Shown in pieces: positions 36,092 through 43,500 of a stretch of DNA of 64,000 nucleotides (positions are counted from its first letter, which is position 1; every line of letters begins with the position of its first letter). The translations under genes and the position numbers were made by a program. Origin of the DNA: Chitinophaga hostae (GTDB taxonomy: Bacteria; Bacteroidota; Bacteroidia; Chitinophagales; Chitinophagaceae); NCBI RefSeq assembly GCF_018224885.1, contig NZ_JAGTXB010000019.1:1-64000 (forward strand), written 5' to 3'. The notes beneath the pieces are model-generated. The model saw only the letters and a program-made list of their open reading frames with translations. It was not told where the DNA came from and ran no database searches.

Positions 36092-38023
36092 ATGAATCAG
36101 CTAAAGATGAAGCAATCAATCTTCCTTCCACTGTTACTATGCTGCATGTTCAGCGGGTTTGCACAGGTAAAGCTGCCCCGGCTGATCCGCGACAGCATGA
36201 TCCTGCAGCGGGATGAAAAAATAAAATTGTGGGGATGGGCATCTGTCCATGAAAAAATACAGGTCCGTTTCAACGGTAAAGTATATACCACTAAAGCCGA
36301 TGCCAACGGCAACTGGATGCTGCATTTGCCACCCACCAAAGCCGGCGGCCCTTATCGCATGGACATTACCGGGCTTAATAAAATTACCCTGCATGATATC
36401 CTGTTTGGCGATGTATGGTTTTGCAGCGGGCAGTCCAACATGGTTCATCAGCTCAATATTCACGATGTAACTTATGCCAACGAAATTGCCACGGCCAACT
36501 ATCCGGAGATCCGGCAATTCCTGGTACCTGCGCAAACCAGCCTCTCCGGCTCTCAAACAGATATAACTGACGGGTACTGGCAACCCGCAGTGGGAGAAGC
36601 TGTCAGACCGTTTTCGGCAGTCGCCTGGTTCTTTGCCAAAAGACTTCATGAAAAATATAAAATACCTATCGGCATTATCAACGCCAGCGTAGGCGGCACG
36701 CCTATAGAAGCATGGATCAGCGAGGAAGGCCTGAAAGCCTTTCCCGGACCCGCTGCCACCATACAAAAAAATAAAGACACTGCTTATATCAACCGTTTCA
36801 GGCGTACGGCAGCAGCTATGCCTAAAACACCGGCAGACGCCGGGCTGGCAGGGACTCCCCGATGGTACGACACCAACTATATACCCGGGGGATGGCGCCG
36901 CATCAATATCCCCGGCTACTGGGAAGATCAGGGGTTGAAAGATTTAAACGGCGTGGTATGGTACCGCAGGGAAATTGATATACCTGCTGCCATGGCCGGG
37001 AAAGCCGCCACCGTTTTCCTGGGGCGCATTGTGGATGCAGATGAACTTTATATCAACGGACAGCCGGCAGGCCGCACTACCTACCTGTATCCGCAACGCC
37101 GGTACCGGGTACCTGCTTCCGTATTGAAAACCGGTAAAAATCTTTTTGTCGTCAGGGTTAGCAATACCGCCGGTAAAGGAGGCTTTGTTCCGGATAAACC
37201 CTATTGCATTTTTTCGGGTGCTGATACGGTCGACTTAAAAGGCGACTGGGCCTATAAAGTAGGCGCTGTTTTTTCTCCCGCTGCAATGCGGGAACCCGGA
37301 GGTATTCATCTCCCTAATCAACCTGCCGCTTTGTATAATGCCATGGTAGCCCCGGAAACCAATTATGCCATTAAGGGGTTTTGCTGGTACCAGGGGGAAA
37401 CCAATACCGGTGAGCCCAAACAATATGCACGATTATTACCGGCGCTGATCGGCGACTGGCGCAACAAATGGCAGCAAGGATCCGTTCCTTTTCTTTTTGT
37501 GCAGCTGCCCGGGTTTATGGATTACAATTATTTGCCGGCAGAAAGCAACTGGGCCGAATTGAGGGCTGCCCAATTCAAATCATTATCCGTTCCCAATACC
37601 GCCATGGCAGTGGCGATTGACCTTGGGGAGTGGAATGATATACATCCTGACAATAAAAAAGATGTAGGTGAACGCCTGGCTCTCGCGGCTATGAAAGCGG
37701 CTTACAGGGAAAATATTACTTCTTCCGGTCCCCTTTATGAATCAGCTGTTATCAACGAAAATAAAGTCACGATCAGCTTTACCGATACCGGTAGCGGGTT
37801 AATGACACCTGATGGCGAGGCGCCTTCCACATTTGAGATTGCTGCTGCAGATAAAAAATTTGTATGGGCGCAGGCGAAGATAGACGGGAATAAAATAATT
37901 GTATGGAGCGATGACGTCCCCGCGCCAAGGTATGTTCGTTATGCGTGGTCAGATAACCCGGTAAATCCTAATTTATTTAACAGGGAGCTGCTGCCCGCGT
38001 CCCCATTCAGTACCGTGGAGTAA
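36092..38023 (+). CDS. SGNH-type acetyl esterase (sialate O-acetylesterase-like)
   Basis: 643 residues; ATG 36107 is an equally possible start for the signal peptide (MKQSIFLPLLLCCMFSGFAQ). The SASA-type esterase core has FCSGQSNM with nucleophile S115 and a late DIHPDN bearing the Asp/His pair. Between about residues 255 and 375 lies an inserted GH2-like beta-sandwich (WRRINIPGYWEDQG, VVWYRREIDIPAAMAGK, ELYINGQPAG), as in other Bacteroidetes members. In a glucuronoxylan locus it most likely strips acetyl groups from imported xylo-oligosaccharides. It is 18 nt after the SDR gene and ends the rightward unit. Confidence 0.93.
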   Translation: MNQLKMKQSIFLPLLLCCMFSGFAQVKLPRLIRDSMILQRDEKIKLWGWASVHEKIQVRFNGKVYTTKADANGNWMLHLPPTKAGGPYRMDITGLNKITLHDILFGDVWFCSGQSNMVHQLNIHDVTYANEIATANYPEIRQFLVPAQTSLSGSQTDITDGYWQPAVGEAVRPFSAVAWFFAKRLHEKYKIPIGIINASVGGTPIEAWISEEGLKAFPGPAATIQKNKDTAYINRFRRTAAAMPKTPADAGLAGTPRWYDTNYIPGGWRRINIPGYWEDQGLKDLNGVVWYRREIDIPAAMAGKAATVFLGRIVDADELYINGQPAGRTTYLYPQRRYRVPASVLKTGKNLFVVRVSNTAGKGGFVPDKPYCIFSGADTVDLKGDWAYKVGAVFSPAAMREPGGIHLPNQPAALYNAMVAPETNYAIKGFCWYQGETNTGEPKQYARLLPALIGDWRNKWQQGSVPFLFVQLPGFMDYNYLPAESNWAELRAAQFKSLSVPNTAMAVAIDLGEWNDIHPDNKKDVGERLALAAMKAAYRENITSSGPLYESAVINENKVTISFTDTGSGLMTPDGEAPSTFEIAAADKKFVWAQAKIDGNKIIVWSDDVPAPRYVRYAWSDNPVNPNLFNRELLPASPFSTVE

Positions 38024-38042
38024 CTGTGCTCCTATTACAGCA

Positions 38043-38072
38043 ACAGCCCGGCAAATAATATTGCCGGGCTGT
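38043..38072. terminator. Bidirectional terminator
   Basis: A perfect 12-bp stem (38043-38054 and 38061-38072) with a 6-nt loop lies between the convergent esterase and YceI genes. T-rich sequence follows on the plus side, so it can end both transcripts. Confidence 0.88.
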
Positions 38073-38098
38073 TTCATTTGATATTGGCAGGAAAGCAA

Positions 38099-38770
38099 TT
38101 ATTTTTTTACAGCTTTCAGGCTAAAACCAATTTCAACATCTTTGCTGATCATCCAGTTTTCAGGGCTGCCTTCTGTTTTGTAGTTGATACCCCATGAAGA
38201 TCTGTCGATCACGAATTTTGCATTCGCAGTTACGTTGTTTTCGCTAACAGTGATTTGTGCAGGGAAAGTGATGTTCAGGGTGCTGTCTTTCAGGGTCAGG
38301 TTGCCGCTGATAAGATTGGTAGCGCCTTCCAGCAGACTTTTCTGTTTGGTGCTGTCGAAAGGAGCTACGCCGGTGATAACAAATTTAGCAGCCGGGTACT
38401 TAGCAACATCGAAAAAGTCGGGGCTTTTCAGGTGGCCTTCCAGGTCGGATGCTTTTTTATCAGGCTCTGTAACAGAAGCCGGATCAGCAGCCAGGCTGGT
38501 GAGGTTTACATCAAAGCTACCGCCGGTAACGGCGCCGTTTTCAATGTTCAGGCTACCATCTGCTACTTTGATAGTACCGAAACGAGGTGCAAATCCACCT
38601 TTGTGTGTAGCACGCCATTGAACAGTTGTAGTGGTAGTGTCAATTGTATAAGCTGCGCCGGTTGCTGCAGCTGCTTCTTTCTTTTCGTCGGTCTTCGCCT
38701 GATCGGTCGAAGCGCCACCGCATGCCGCCAGCATGGCCAGCAGGATAAAGGCAGGTACTGTTTGCTTCAT
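38099..38770 (-). CDS. YceI-family lipoprotein
   Basis: 223 residues. The lipoprotein signal ends LAACGG near residue 17, then a low-complexity linker rich in K, E and A. The YceI lipocalin-like barrel follows: YTIDTTTTTVQWRATHKGG, GSFDVNLTSLAA, HLKSPDFFDVAKYPAAKFVI, and WGINYKTEGSPENWMISKDV. YceI proteins bind polyisoprenoid-like amphiphiles in the periplasm, and their exact role is not settled. The gene stands alone between a terminator and a DUF493 gene. Confidence 0.93.
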   Translation of the reverse strand: MKQTVPAFILLAMLAACGGASTDQAKTDEKKEAAAATGAAYTIDTTTTTVQWRATHKGGFAPRFGTIKVADGSLNIENGAVTGGSFDVNLTSLAADPASVTEPDKKASDLEGHLKSPDFFDVAKYPAAKFVITGVAPFDSTKQKSLLEGATNLISGNLTLKDSTLNITFPAQITVSENNVTANAKFVIDRSSWGINYKTEGSPENWMISKDVEIGFSLKAVKK

Positions 38771-38904
38771 AAATTTGAATTAGTATTATATATAAGTCGC
38801 CGAAATTAGTGAATCCGGCTCAACCAAAATACAATACATCGAAAAATGTCAATATTATAACAATTCCTTCATATTATGTACTACAACAGGTATGACCACT
38901 GCTG

Positions 38905-39207
38905 CTACAACATAATCACTGAATTGATCTTCGACACCTCCTTGTAATAGGAAATGACTTCTTCTTCATTCTGAACAAATACCAGTACAGTAAAGGATTT
39001 ATATTTTCCACCGGAAGAACTTGTTTCTGTAATAGTAGCGCCGGCAAACATCGACTTCAGTTCCGTTATCTTGTCCTCTTCTTCCGCTTTTATAATGAAC
39101 TTAAAAGTATATTCGGTGGGGAATACGATGGATTGCTGCAACAGGGTACGAAAATTTTCATATGGATCTCCGTTTAAGCTGGCATTTAGATTTTCCTCTA
39201 TAGACAT
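38905..39207 (-). CDS. DUF493/YbeD-like small protein
   Basis: 100 residues from ATG 39207 (MSIEENLNASLNG). An earlier in-frame ATG at 39225 is open but less likely. The pattern YENFRTLLQQSIVFPTEYTF, then SSGGKYKSFTVLVFVQNEEE and YYKEVSKINSVIML, matches the DUF493 ferredoxin-like fold. Function is unknown, with a regulatory ACT-like role suggested for the family. Neighbours give no further hint. Confidence 0.8.
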   Translation of the reverse strand: MSIEENLNASLNGDPYENFRTLLQQSIVFPTEYTFKFIIKAEEEDKITELKSMFAGATITETSSSGGKYKSFTVLVFVQNEEEVISYYKEVSKINSVIML

Positions 39208-39313
39208 ATTAACACTATTTATCAATTCTGTTTATCAAAATCAACCTGCAAAATAGCTCCTTTTTGCGGTAAACCGCGAAGCCGGGTACGGCGAATTTTT
39301 GCCACCGCCCGTA

Positions 39314-39412
39314 ATGGATGATGCCATGAAGAAAAAAATGCCGGACCTGGCAGAAAAGTATGGCCAGAAAATGTATCCGCCGGATTATTTTGCAAACAAC
39401 CAGGCAAAATAA
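39314..39412 (+). CDS. Possible 32-residue peptide or gene-tail remnant
   Basis: A short frame starting MDDAMKKKMPDLAEKYGQKM and ending NNQAK. It is rich in Lys with a proline pair and looks protein-like. The frame stays open upstream for about 19 codons without an ATG, so it may be the tail of a decayed gene. It stops immediately before the stop codon of the convergent membrane gene. No family recognised. Confidence 0.25.
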   Translation: MDDAMKKKMPDLAEKYGQKMYPPDYFANNQAK

Positions 39413-39676
39413 TTAACCAACGGTATCGATCAGCTGAAATAGCTGGTTAACGGCCAGGATCAGGCCCAGTACCAGGAAAAGCCAGAACCGCATTTTACGG
39501 TAGGATTGCGCCGTTATAATATAAAGCGCCAGGCAAATTACCCAGTAAGCAATGGCAATACCTTTAAAAGCAGCGGAATGCTTCATATAGGTATTGCCAA
39601 CGAGTAATAGTATAATTCCCACCGCTTCAAGAGGTGGTCCGTAACTTTGCCAGAACAAAACCAGTTTTCCTTTCAT
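39413..39676 (-). CDS. Small membrane protein, unknown function
   Basis: 87 residues with three hydrophobic stretches: EAVGIILLLVGN, GIAIAYWVICLALYIITA and MRFWLFLVLGLILAVNQLF. Basic residues lie between the second and third (QSYRKMR). This looks like a small three-helix inner-membrane protein. I do not recognise a family, and the neighbours (DUF493 protein, SDR) give no clue. The start ATG 39676 gives a sensible MKGKLVLFW opening. Confidence 0.65.
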   Translation of the reverse strand: MKGKLVLFWQSYGPPLEAVGIILLLVGNTYMKHSAAFKGIAIAYWVICLALYIITAQSYRKMRFWLFLVLGLILAVNQLFQLIDTVG

Positions 39677-39808
39677 AACAATATGGCTTTCGTGATATGC
39701 AGCTGCATGTTTCCTTTATATGGAGTATGGGTTAACCGGGTTATCGGTAACAGGCATAATTATACGAAAAACCTGCGGGAAAAAGTACATTCACGGAAAT
39801 GAAAAGTA

Positions 39809-40564
39809 TTAACGGGTAGTATATCCGCCATTGGCAAAAATAGTTTGCCCGGTAATCCACCAGCCGTCAGTCACGAGGAATTCCACCAATGGCGCAATAT
39901 CATTGATATTGGTGAGGCCGCCCAGTGCAGACGCTGCCTTATGATAGGCTACGGCATCATCGCTTTCCTGTCCGTAAAAGAACGGCGTATCCATTGGCCC
40001 CGGCGCCACCGCTGACACTGAAATACCGCGGACGCCAAATTCCTTTGCACCGGCGCGTGTAAAATGTTCAACCGGCGCTTTCATTCCTGCGTAAGTGGAA
40101 TAGTACCCTGTAAATGCCGCCAGCAGCGATGTTACAATGGTACATATCTTACCATCGGCATTCAGTTTCTTTCCTGCTTCCTGTATAAAGAAATAAGCCA
40201 CTTTGGAATTAATGTCGGACATACTGTCGTATTCCGCTTCACTGGTAAGGTCGAATGGTTTTTTCAGCACTTTTCCTACTGTATTAACAGCAATATCAAC
40301 ACCGCCAAACGTTGTCACGGCTTCGTCGAAGAACCGGGTAATATTCTTCACATCTGTGAGATCTGCCTGGAACAGGAATGCTGAAGCACCCAGCGCCTGT
40401 ACATCCGCCAGTGTTTTTTCGGCATCTGCCTTTGTACTTTCACTGTTGTAATGAATGGCTAATTTTGCTCCCTTCTCTGCAAAATTACGGCTTAATAAGC
40501 CGCCCAGGTTTTTCGCGCCACCGGCGATCAAAATTACTTTTCCATTTAAATCATTTCTTGCCAT
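39809..40564 (-). CDS. SDR-family oxidoreductase with variant motifs
   Basis: 251 residues. The cofactor loop reads GGAKNLGG instead of TGxxxGxG, the NNAG position reads NTVG, and the active-site signature is YAGMK with the Ser contributed by VTSLLAAF. These variants occur together in a recognisable SDR subgroup, so the enzyme is probably active. Substrate unknown. A 16-bp element 59 nt upstream (40624-40639) also precedes the neighbouring AraC-type minigene, suggesting shared control. Confidence 0.88.
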   Translation of the reverse strand: MARNDLNGKVILIAGGAKNLGGLLSRNFAEKGAKLAIHYNSESTKADAEKTLADVQALGASAFLFQADLTDVKNITRFFDEAVTTFGGVDIAVNTVGKVLKKPFDLTSEAEYDSMSDINSKVAYFFIQEAGKKLNADGKICTIVTSLLAAFTGYYSTYAGMKAPVEHFTRAGAKEFGVRGISVSAVAPGPMDTPFFYGQESDDAVAYHKAASALGGLTNINDIAPLVEFLVTDGWWITGQTIFANGGYTTR

Positions 40565-40623
40565 AGTAAAAATATTAGTTGTTTAAACTATGGCAAAGAT
40601 CCAGCGACTAAATAGTTATATCG

Positions 40624-40639
40624 TGGTGAACTTTTCGGA
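40624..40639. promoter_or_regulatory. 16-bp shared element, copy 1 (upstream of SDR)
   Basis: TGGTGAACTTTTCGGA on the plus strand, identical to 40896-40911 and in the same orientation. It lies 59 nt upstream of the SDR start. A near-consensus -7 box for the SDR (GATCTTTG, minus strand, 40594-40601) lies between. Probably a regulator-binding site, or one end of a duplicated segment. Confidence 0.5.
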
Positions 40640-40643
40640 AGTT

Positions 40644-40841
40644 TTATACAGACCTGTTATTTTTCCGCCACTGATCGGGTGTCAGTTTCACATATTTTTT
40701 AAAGAATTTGGAAAAATTGGATGGGTCGTAAGTCAGTGTGATGGCTATTTGCAGGTCATCGATGTGCCTGTCAAGCAACACAAAGTACTGACCGGTGATT
40801 TCCTCGCCTCTGCTGATCTTCTTAATATCAGTATCCGCCAT
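40644..40841 (-). CDS. AraC-type minigene, probably internally deleted
   Basis: 65 residues with ATG start. The C-terminal half (TLTYDPSNFSKFFKKYVKLT followed by PDQWRKN) is the second helix-turn-helix of an AraC domain. The N-terminal half (ISRGEEITGQYFVLLDRHID) looks like the linker before an AraC domain in related regulators. The stretch that should join them, including the first helix-turn-helix, is absent, so I read this as an internal in-frame loss of about 60 residues. A promoter-like TAGATTTG (40855-40862, minus) precedes it, so it may still be expressed. Either a pseudogene or a small modulator. Confidence 0.55.
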   Translation of the reverse strand: MADTDIKKISRGEEITGQYFVLLDRHIDDLQIAITLTYDPSNFSKFFKKYVKLTPDQWRKNNRSV

Positions 40842-40895
40842 TACTACTTTCTTACAAATCTACAGCGTAAATGCGGTAAATCCATATAGCCGGCA

Positions 40896-40911
40896 TGGTG
40901 AACTTTTCGGA
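40896..40911. promoter_or_regulatory. 16-bp shared element, copy 2 (upstream of AraC minigene)
   Basis: Identical to 40624-40639 over 16 bp. It lies 54 nt upstream of the minigene start and 33 nt upstream of an exact TAnnTTTG box (minus strand, 40855-40862). That is an activator-like position. It also touches the stop codon region of the SRPBCC gene at 40914. Confidence 0.5.
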
Positions 40912-40913
40912 TA

Positions 40914-41411
40914 TTAATGCTGCTCCAGTTTCCATTTTCCCGCCAGTTCGGCGTTGTAACCATCCGATTCTTTAGGGTTGGGTTGTCCCTTACCGGTGGT
41001 GATCAGGCTGTACAAACTCTCTGTTATATAATGGGTCCATGCTTCCCGGCAAATCTCATAACATTCATGCTGAGGTACCAGGCCTTCATGTGTAAATGTT
41101 ACGGCTGTTTGCGCATCTTTCTGAGAGATATCAAAAACGATCTTTGTTCCGCTCCATTCGGCTTTGTCGGCAGTAAAATTGAAATAACTATCCACCACCA
41201 GCCAAACCACTCTTTTGCCAGGTACCAGTTCAATTAATTTCATTTTACAATAATGAATATCTTTATAATGATAAACGAATTCATCATCCAGGTGATGTGT
41301 ACCTCCTTCAATTTCTTCTGACCACCAATCGCGTATATCGGTGATAGCGTTAAAGGCTTCGGATGGTGTTTGGTTCACCAATATTGTAGTGGTAAAATCC
41401 GGTGTTCTCAT
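40914..41411 (-). CDS. SRPBCC/AHSA1-family protein
   Basis: 165 residues from ATG 41411 (MRTPDFTTTILVNQTPSEAF); the frame is open upstream without protein character. The START-like fold is visible as AFNAITDIRDWWSEEIEGGT, KMKLIELVPGKRVVWLVV and VTFTHEGLVPQHECYEICRE. Such proteins bind small hydrophobic ligands, and many sit near ArsR or AraC regulators. The tail matches the partial gene at 63847, so the window holds two paralogues. The function is not known. Confidence 0.87.
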   Translation of the reverse strand: MRTPDFTTTILVNQTPSEAFNAITDIRDWWSEEIEGGTHHLDDEFVYHYKDIHYCKMKLIELVPGKRVVWLVVDSYFNFTADKAEWSGTKIVFDISQKDAQTAVTFTHEGLVPQHECYEICREAWTHYITESLYSLITTGKGQPNPKESDGYNAELAGKWKLEQH

Positions 41412-41529
41412 TTTTATAGATTTTAATGAAAAAGATGAAATGTTGTTTTTCAAAACTACGGTCTTAACCCGGGAGTTACAGGGTGTGATATAGACTTTAT
41501 TCCGGGTCATTTTAGACACAATAAATAAG

Positions 41530-41537
41530 TATCTTTG
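41530..41537 (+). promoter_or_regulatory. Bacteroidetes -7 promoter box
   Basis: TATCTTTG fits TAnnTTTG exactly and lies 14 nt before the GlxA-like gene. That implies a very short leader. I see no clear -33 element. Confidence 0.4.
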
Positions 41538-41551
41538 GTAAAAGCATCTTT

Positions 41552-42523
41552 ATGAAGCATGTAACCATCGTTGTTCCCGAAGGAGATGTTAATCTCAGCA
41601 GTATAACGGGTTCATTCGAAATCCTGAGCCAGGCAAATGCCCATTGGCAAAGGATGGGTAACGAATCCATGATGGATATCCGCATAGCCGGTTTTATGCC
41701 TGAAATAAAACTGGATGCCGGTTTCTTTTCGGTGTACCCGGTAAACATCAATGATGTGAAGAAAACTGACCTGCTGATCATCCCTTCTGTTTCTTACGAC
41801 AGCCAGGTGATGCAGGACAATGCCGGGCTGATTACCTGGATCTCCGCTCAATATAAAGCCGGTGCAGAAGTAGCGAGTATGTGTTCCGGCGCTTTCCTGC
41901 TGGCTGCTACGGGCTTGCTGGACGGGAAGAGTTGCTCTACCCACTGGAATTTGTCGGCCGATTTCAAGCGGCTGTTTCCCAATGTGCACCTGCATACCGA
42001 CAAACTGATCACTTCCGAGAAAGGGATATATACTAACGGTGGCGGCTACTCTTTTTTAAACCTTATCCTGTTTTTGGTAGAGCAATATTTTGGCAGGGAG
42101 ATCGCTGTTTACTGTTCAAAAATATTCCAGATTGATATTGAACGATCATCACAATCGCCCTTTCACATTTTCCAGATGCAGAAGAATCATGGCGATGATT
42201 TGATTTCACAGGCGCAGACTTATATAGAACACAACCTGGGTGAAAAAATTTCTTTTGAGGACCTGGCGGTGAAACTCGCTACCAGCAGGCGGAATTTCGA
42301 CCGGCGCTTCATCAAAGCTACCGGCAATACTCCTGTGGAATACTTACAGCGTGTAAAAGTGGAAGCCGCCAAAAATGCGTTGGAAAAAGGCAGGAAAAGC
42401 ATCTTTGAGGTGATGATGGAAGTGGGGTATTCTGATGATAAGGCTTTCCGGGAAGTTTTTAAAAAGATAACCGGGATTTCTCCGCTGGAGTACCGGGCTA
42501 AATATAATAAAGTACCCGTTTAG
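41552..42523 (+). CDS. GlxA-family transcriptional regulator (DJ-1/PfpI plus AraC)
   Basis: 323 residues. The N-terminal half is a DJ-1/PfpI-type domain (TIVVPEGDVNLSSITGSFEI, EVASMCSGAFLLAATGLLDG with Cys in the nucleophile-elbow position). The C-terminal half (about 220-320) is a complete AraC DNA-binding domain (SFEDLAVKLATSRRNFDRRF, FEVMMEVGYSDDKAFREVFK, GISPLEYRAKY). It is divergent from the SRPBCC gene across 140 nt and may control it. The effector is unknown. Confidence 0.93.
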   Translation: MKHVTIVVPEGDVNLSSITGSFEILSQANAHWQRMGNESMMDIRIAGFMPEIKLDAGFFSVYPVNINDVKKTDLLIIPSVSYDSQVMQDNAGLITWISAQYKAGAEVASMCSGAFLLAATGLLDGKSCSTHWNLSADFKRLFPNVHLHTDKLITSEKGIYTNGGGYSFLNLILFLVEQYFGREIAVYCSKIFQIDIERSSQSPFHIFQMQKNHGDDLISQAQTYIEHNLGEKISFEDLAVKLATSRRNFDRRFIKATGNTPVEYLQRVKVEAAKNALEKGRKSIFEVMMEVGYSDDKAFREVFKKITGISPLEYRAKYNKVPV

Positions 42524-42577
42524 GTGGTTTAAATACCTTATTTTTTCAATTTTCATTTTCGCTTCATCTTCGGTATT

Positions 42578-42585
42578 TAGCTTTG
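42578..42585 (+). promoter_or_regulatory. Bacteroidetes -7 promoter box
   Basis: TAGCTTTG fits TAnnTTTG exactly, 38 nt before the exported-protein gene at 42624. A T-rich ATTTTC lies about 20 nt upstream in the -33 position. Confidence 0.5.
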
Positions 42586-42623
42586 CTCCAGACAATTATT
42601 AAACCATCTGAAAAACCGTTATT

Positions 42624-43094
42624 ATGAAGTCGAAAGTGTTAATGATCGTTGCGTTGTTCTTTTCCGGAGCAGCTTTTGCCCAGCAGGCCAGTATTCAGAC
42701 CAGTGGCAATACTACGGTTACCAAACAGCAGAGCACTGTTAGTGGCAGCAGCAGCAACAGTGCCGGCGCTAACGTCACTGCCCCGCAGGGTAGCACTGGC
42801 ATGGATGCCTCCCAAAGTGGCGAAGCCACGATTAATACCAACGCTATCAAAGATGCTGGCGGAACAGCCACTGGGCATGTCCGTGAAAAAGCGCAAACTA
42901 TTACAGCGATCGCTGTTCAGCAAGGGCAAACCACCATTAAAACCGTGGCGGATCACGCGGTAAAAGTAGAAGGGGGTGTTATCAAAACAGCTGCTAATGT
43001 CAGGGCTGTGGGGCAACAAGCCATAAAGGTAGCACCTGTTCCCATCAGGGTAAATACCAGGATCACTGGCGGCGCCGCATTGGGTATCTTGTAA
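42624..43094 (+). CDS. Exported low-complexity Ser/Thr/Ala-rich protein, unknown
   Basis: 156 residues. A clean signal peptide (MKSKVLMIVALFFSGAAFAQ) is followed by a stretch dominated by Ser, Thr, Gly, Ala and Gln (SGNTTVTKQQSTVSGSSSNS). The second half is richer in Val, Ala, Thr and Lys with spaced lysines (QTTIKTVADHAVKVEGG). No cysteine or known domain is seen. It has its own promoter box and a terminator, so it is probably a separate transcript ahead of the operon at 43161. A larger reverse-strand frame (42639-43130) is judged a shadow because it has neither promoter nor signal. Confidence 0.75.
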   Translation: MKSKVLMIVALFFSGAAFAQQASIQTSGNTTVTKQQSTVSGSSSNSAGANVTAPQGSTGMDASQSGEATINTNAIKDAGGTATGHVREKAQTITAIAVQQGQTTIKTVADHAVKVEGGVIKTAANVRAVGQQAIKVAPVPIRVNTRITGGAALGIL

Positions 43095-43109
43095 TTTCAA
43101 AAGAAAAAG

Positions 43110-43143
43110 CAGAATTTTACCGGTGAACAACGGTAAAATTCTG
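43110..43143 (+). terminator. Hairpin terminator after the exported-protein gene
   Basis: A perfect 13-bp stem (43110-43122 and 43131-43143) with an 8-nt loop, 15 nt after the stop. The T-run after it is weak, so some read-through into 43161 is possible. Confidence 0.7.
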
Positions 43144-43160
43144 TTCCGCTTCCCTCTTAT

Positions 43161-43481
43161 ATGGCAAAATTATTGATGTCCGCATGCCTGCTAGCGTCTA
43201 TCCTGGCGCTAGTACAGCCTCAAAAAGGCTATGGCTACGGGTATGCCAACAGGGAAGATTTATCCGCTTATCATTATATCACGATGCGGACAGACAGTGT
43301 GTCACCGGCCCCTAAACCGGCCGATAAACCTGTTGAAAAAGTAATAGACGTATCGCTGCCACAAATAAAAGAAGTGCCTAAATCGAGGCGGGTGGTAAAG
43401 CCGATAGCTATTCCTTCTCCATTGCCCGTGAAACCCATCAGGATCATTAAACCAAAAATCACCGTTCGTAAGCTGATCTAA
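43161..43481 (+). CDS. Exported basic Pro/Lys-rich small protein, unknown
   Basis: 106 residues. The signal-like N-terminus (KLLMSACLLASILALVQP) leads into GYGYGYANREDLSAYHYITM. The second half is dominated by Pro, Lys, Val and Ile (SRRVVKPIAIPSPLPVKPIR). It has no recognisable domain, and the composition suggests an extended, cationic periplasmic or surface peptide. It lies 19 nt before an outer-membrane barrel gene and probably shares its transcript, so a partner role is plausible but unproven. Confidence 0.65.
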   Translation: MAKLLMSACLLASILALVQPQKGYGYGYANREDLSAYHYITMRTDSVSPAPKPADKPVEKVIDVSLPQIKEVPKSRRVVKPIAIPSPLPVKPIRIIKPKITVRKLI

Positions 43482-43500
43482 CAGGGTTAAAAACAAGAAT

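Noticed and set aside
36137..36766. A 209-codon minus-strand frame in the esterase gene.
   Set aside because: Shadow of the esterase, which shows the catalytic motif and a signal peptide.
38255..38809. A 184-codon plus-strand frame across yceI.
   Set aside because: Antisense to an unmistakable YceI protein.
39222..39407. A 61-codon minus-strand frame between DUF493 and the small membrane protein.
   Set aside because: No protein character; the plus-strand peptide at 39314 looks more natural, and even that is uncertain.
42639..43130. A 163-codon minus-strand frame overlapping the exported protein at 42624.
   Set aside because: The plus frame has a signal peptide, an exact -7 promoter box and a terminator; the minus frame has none.
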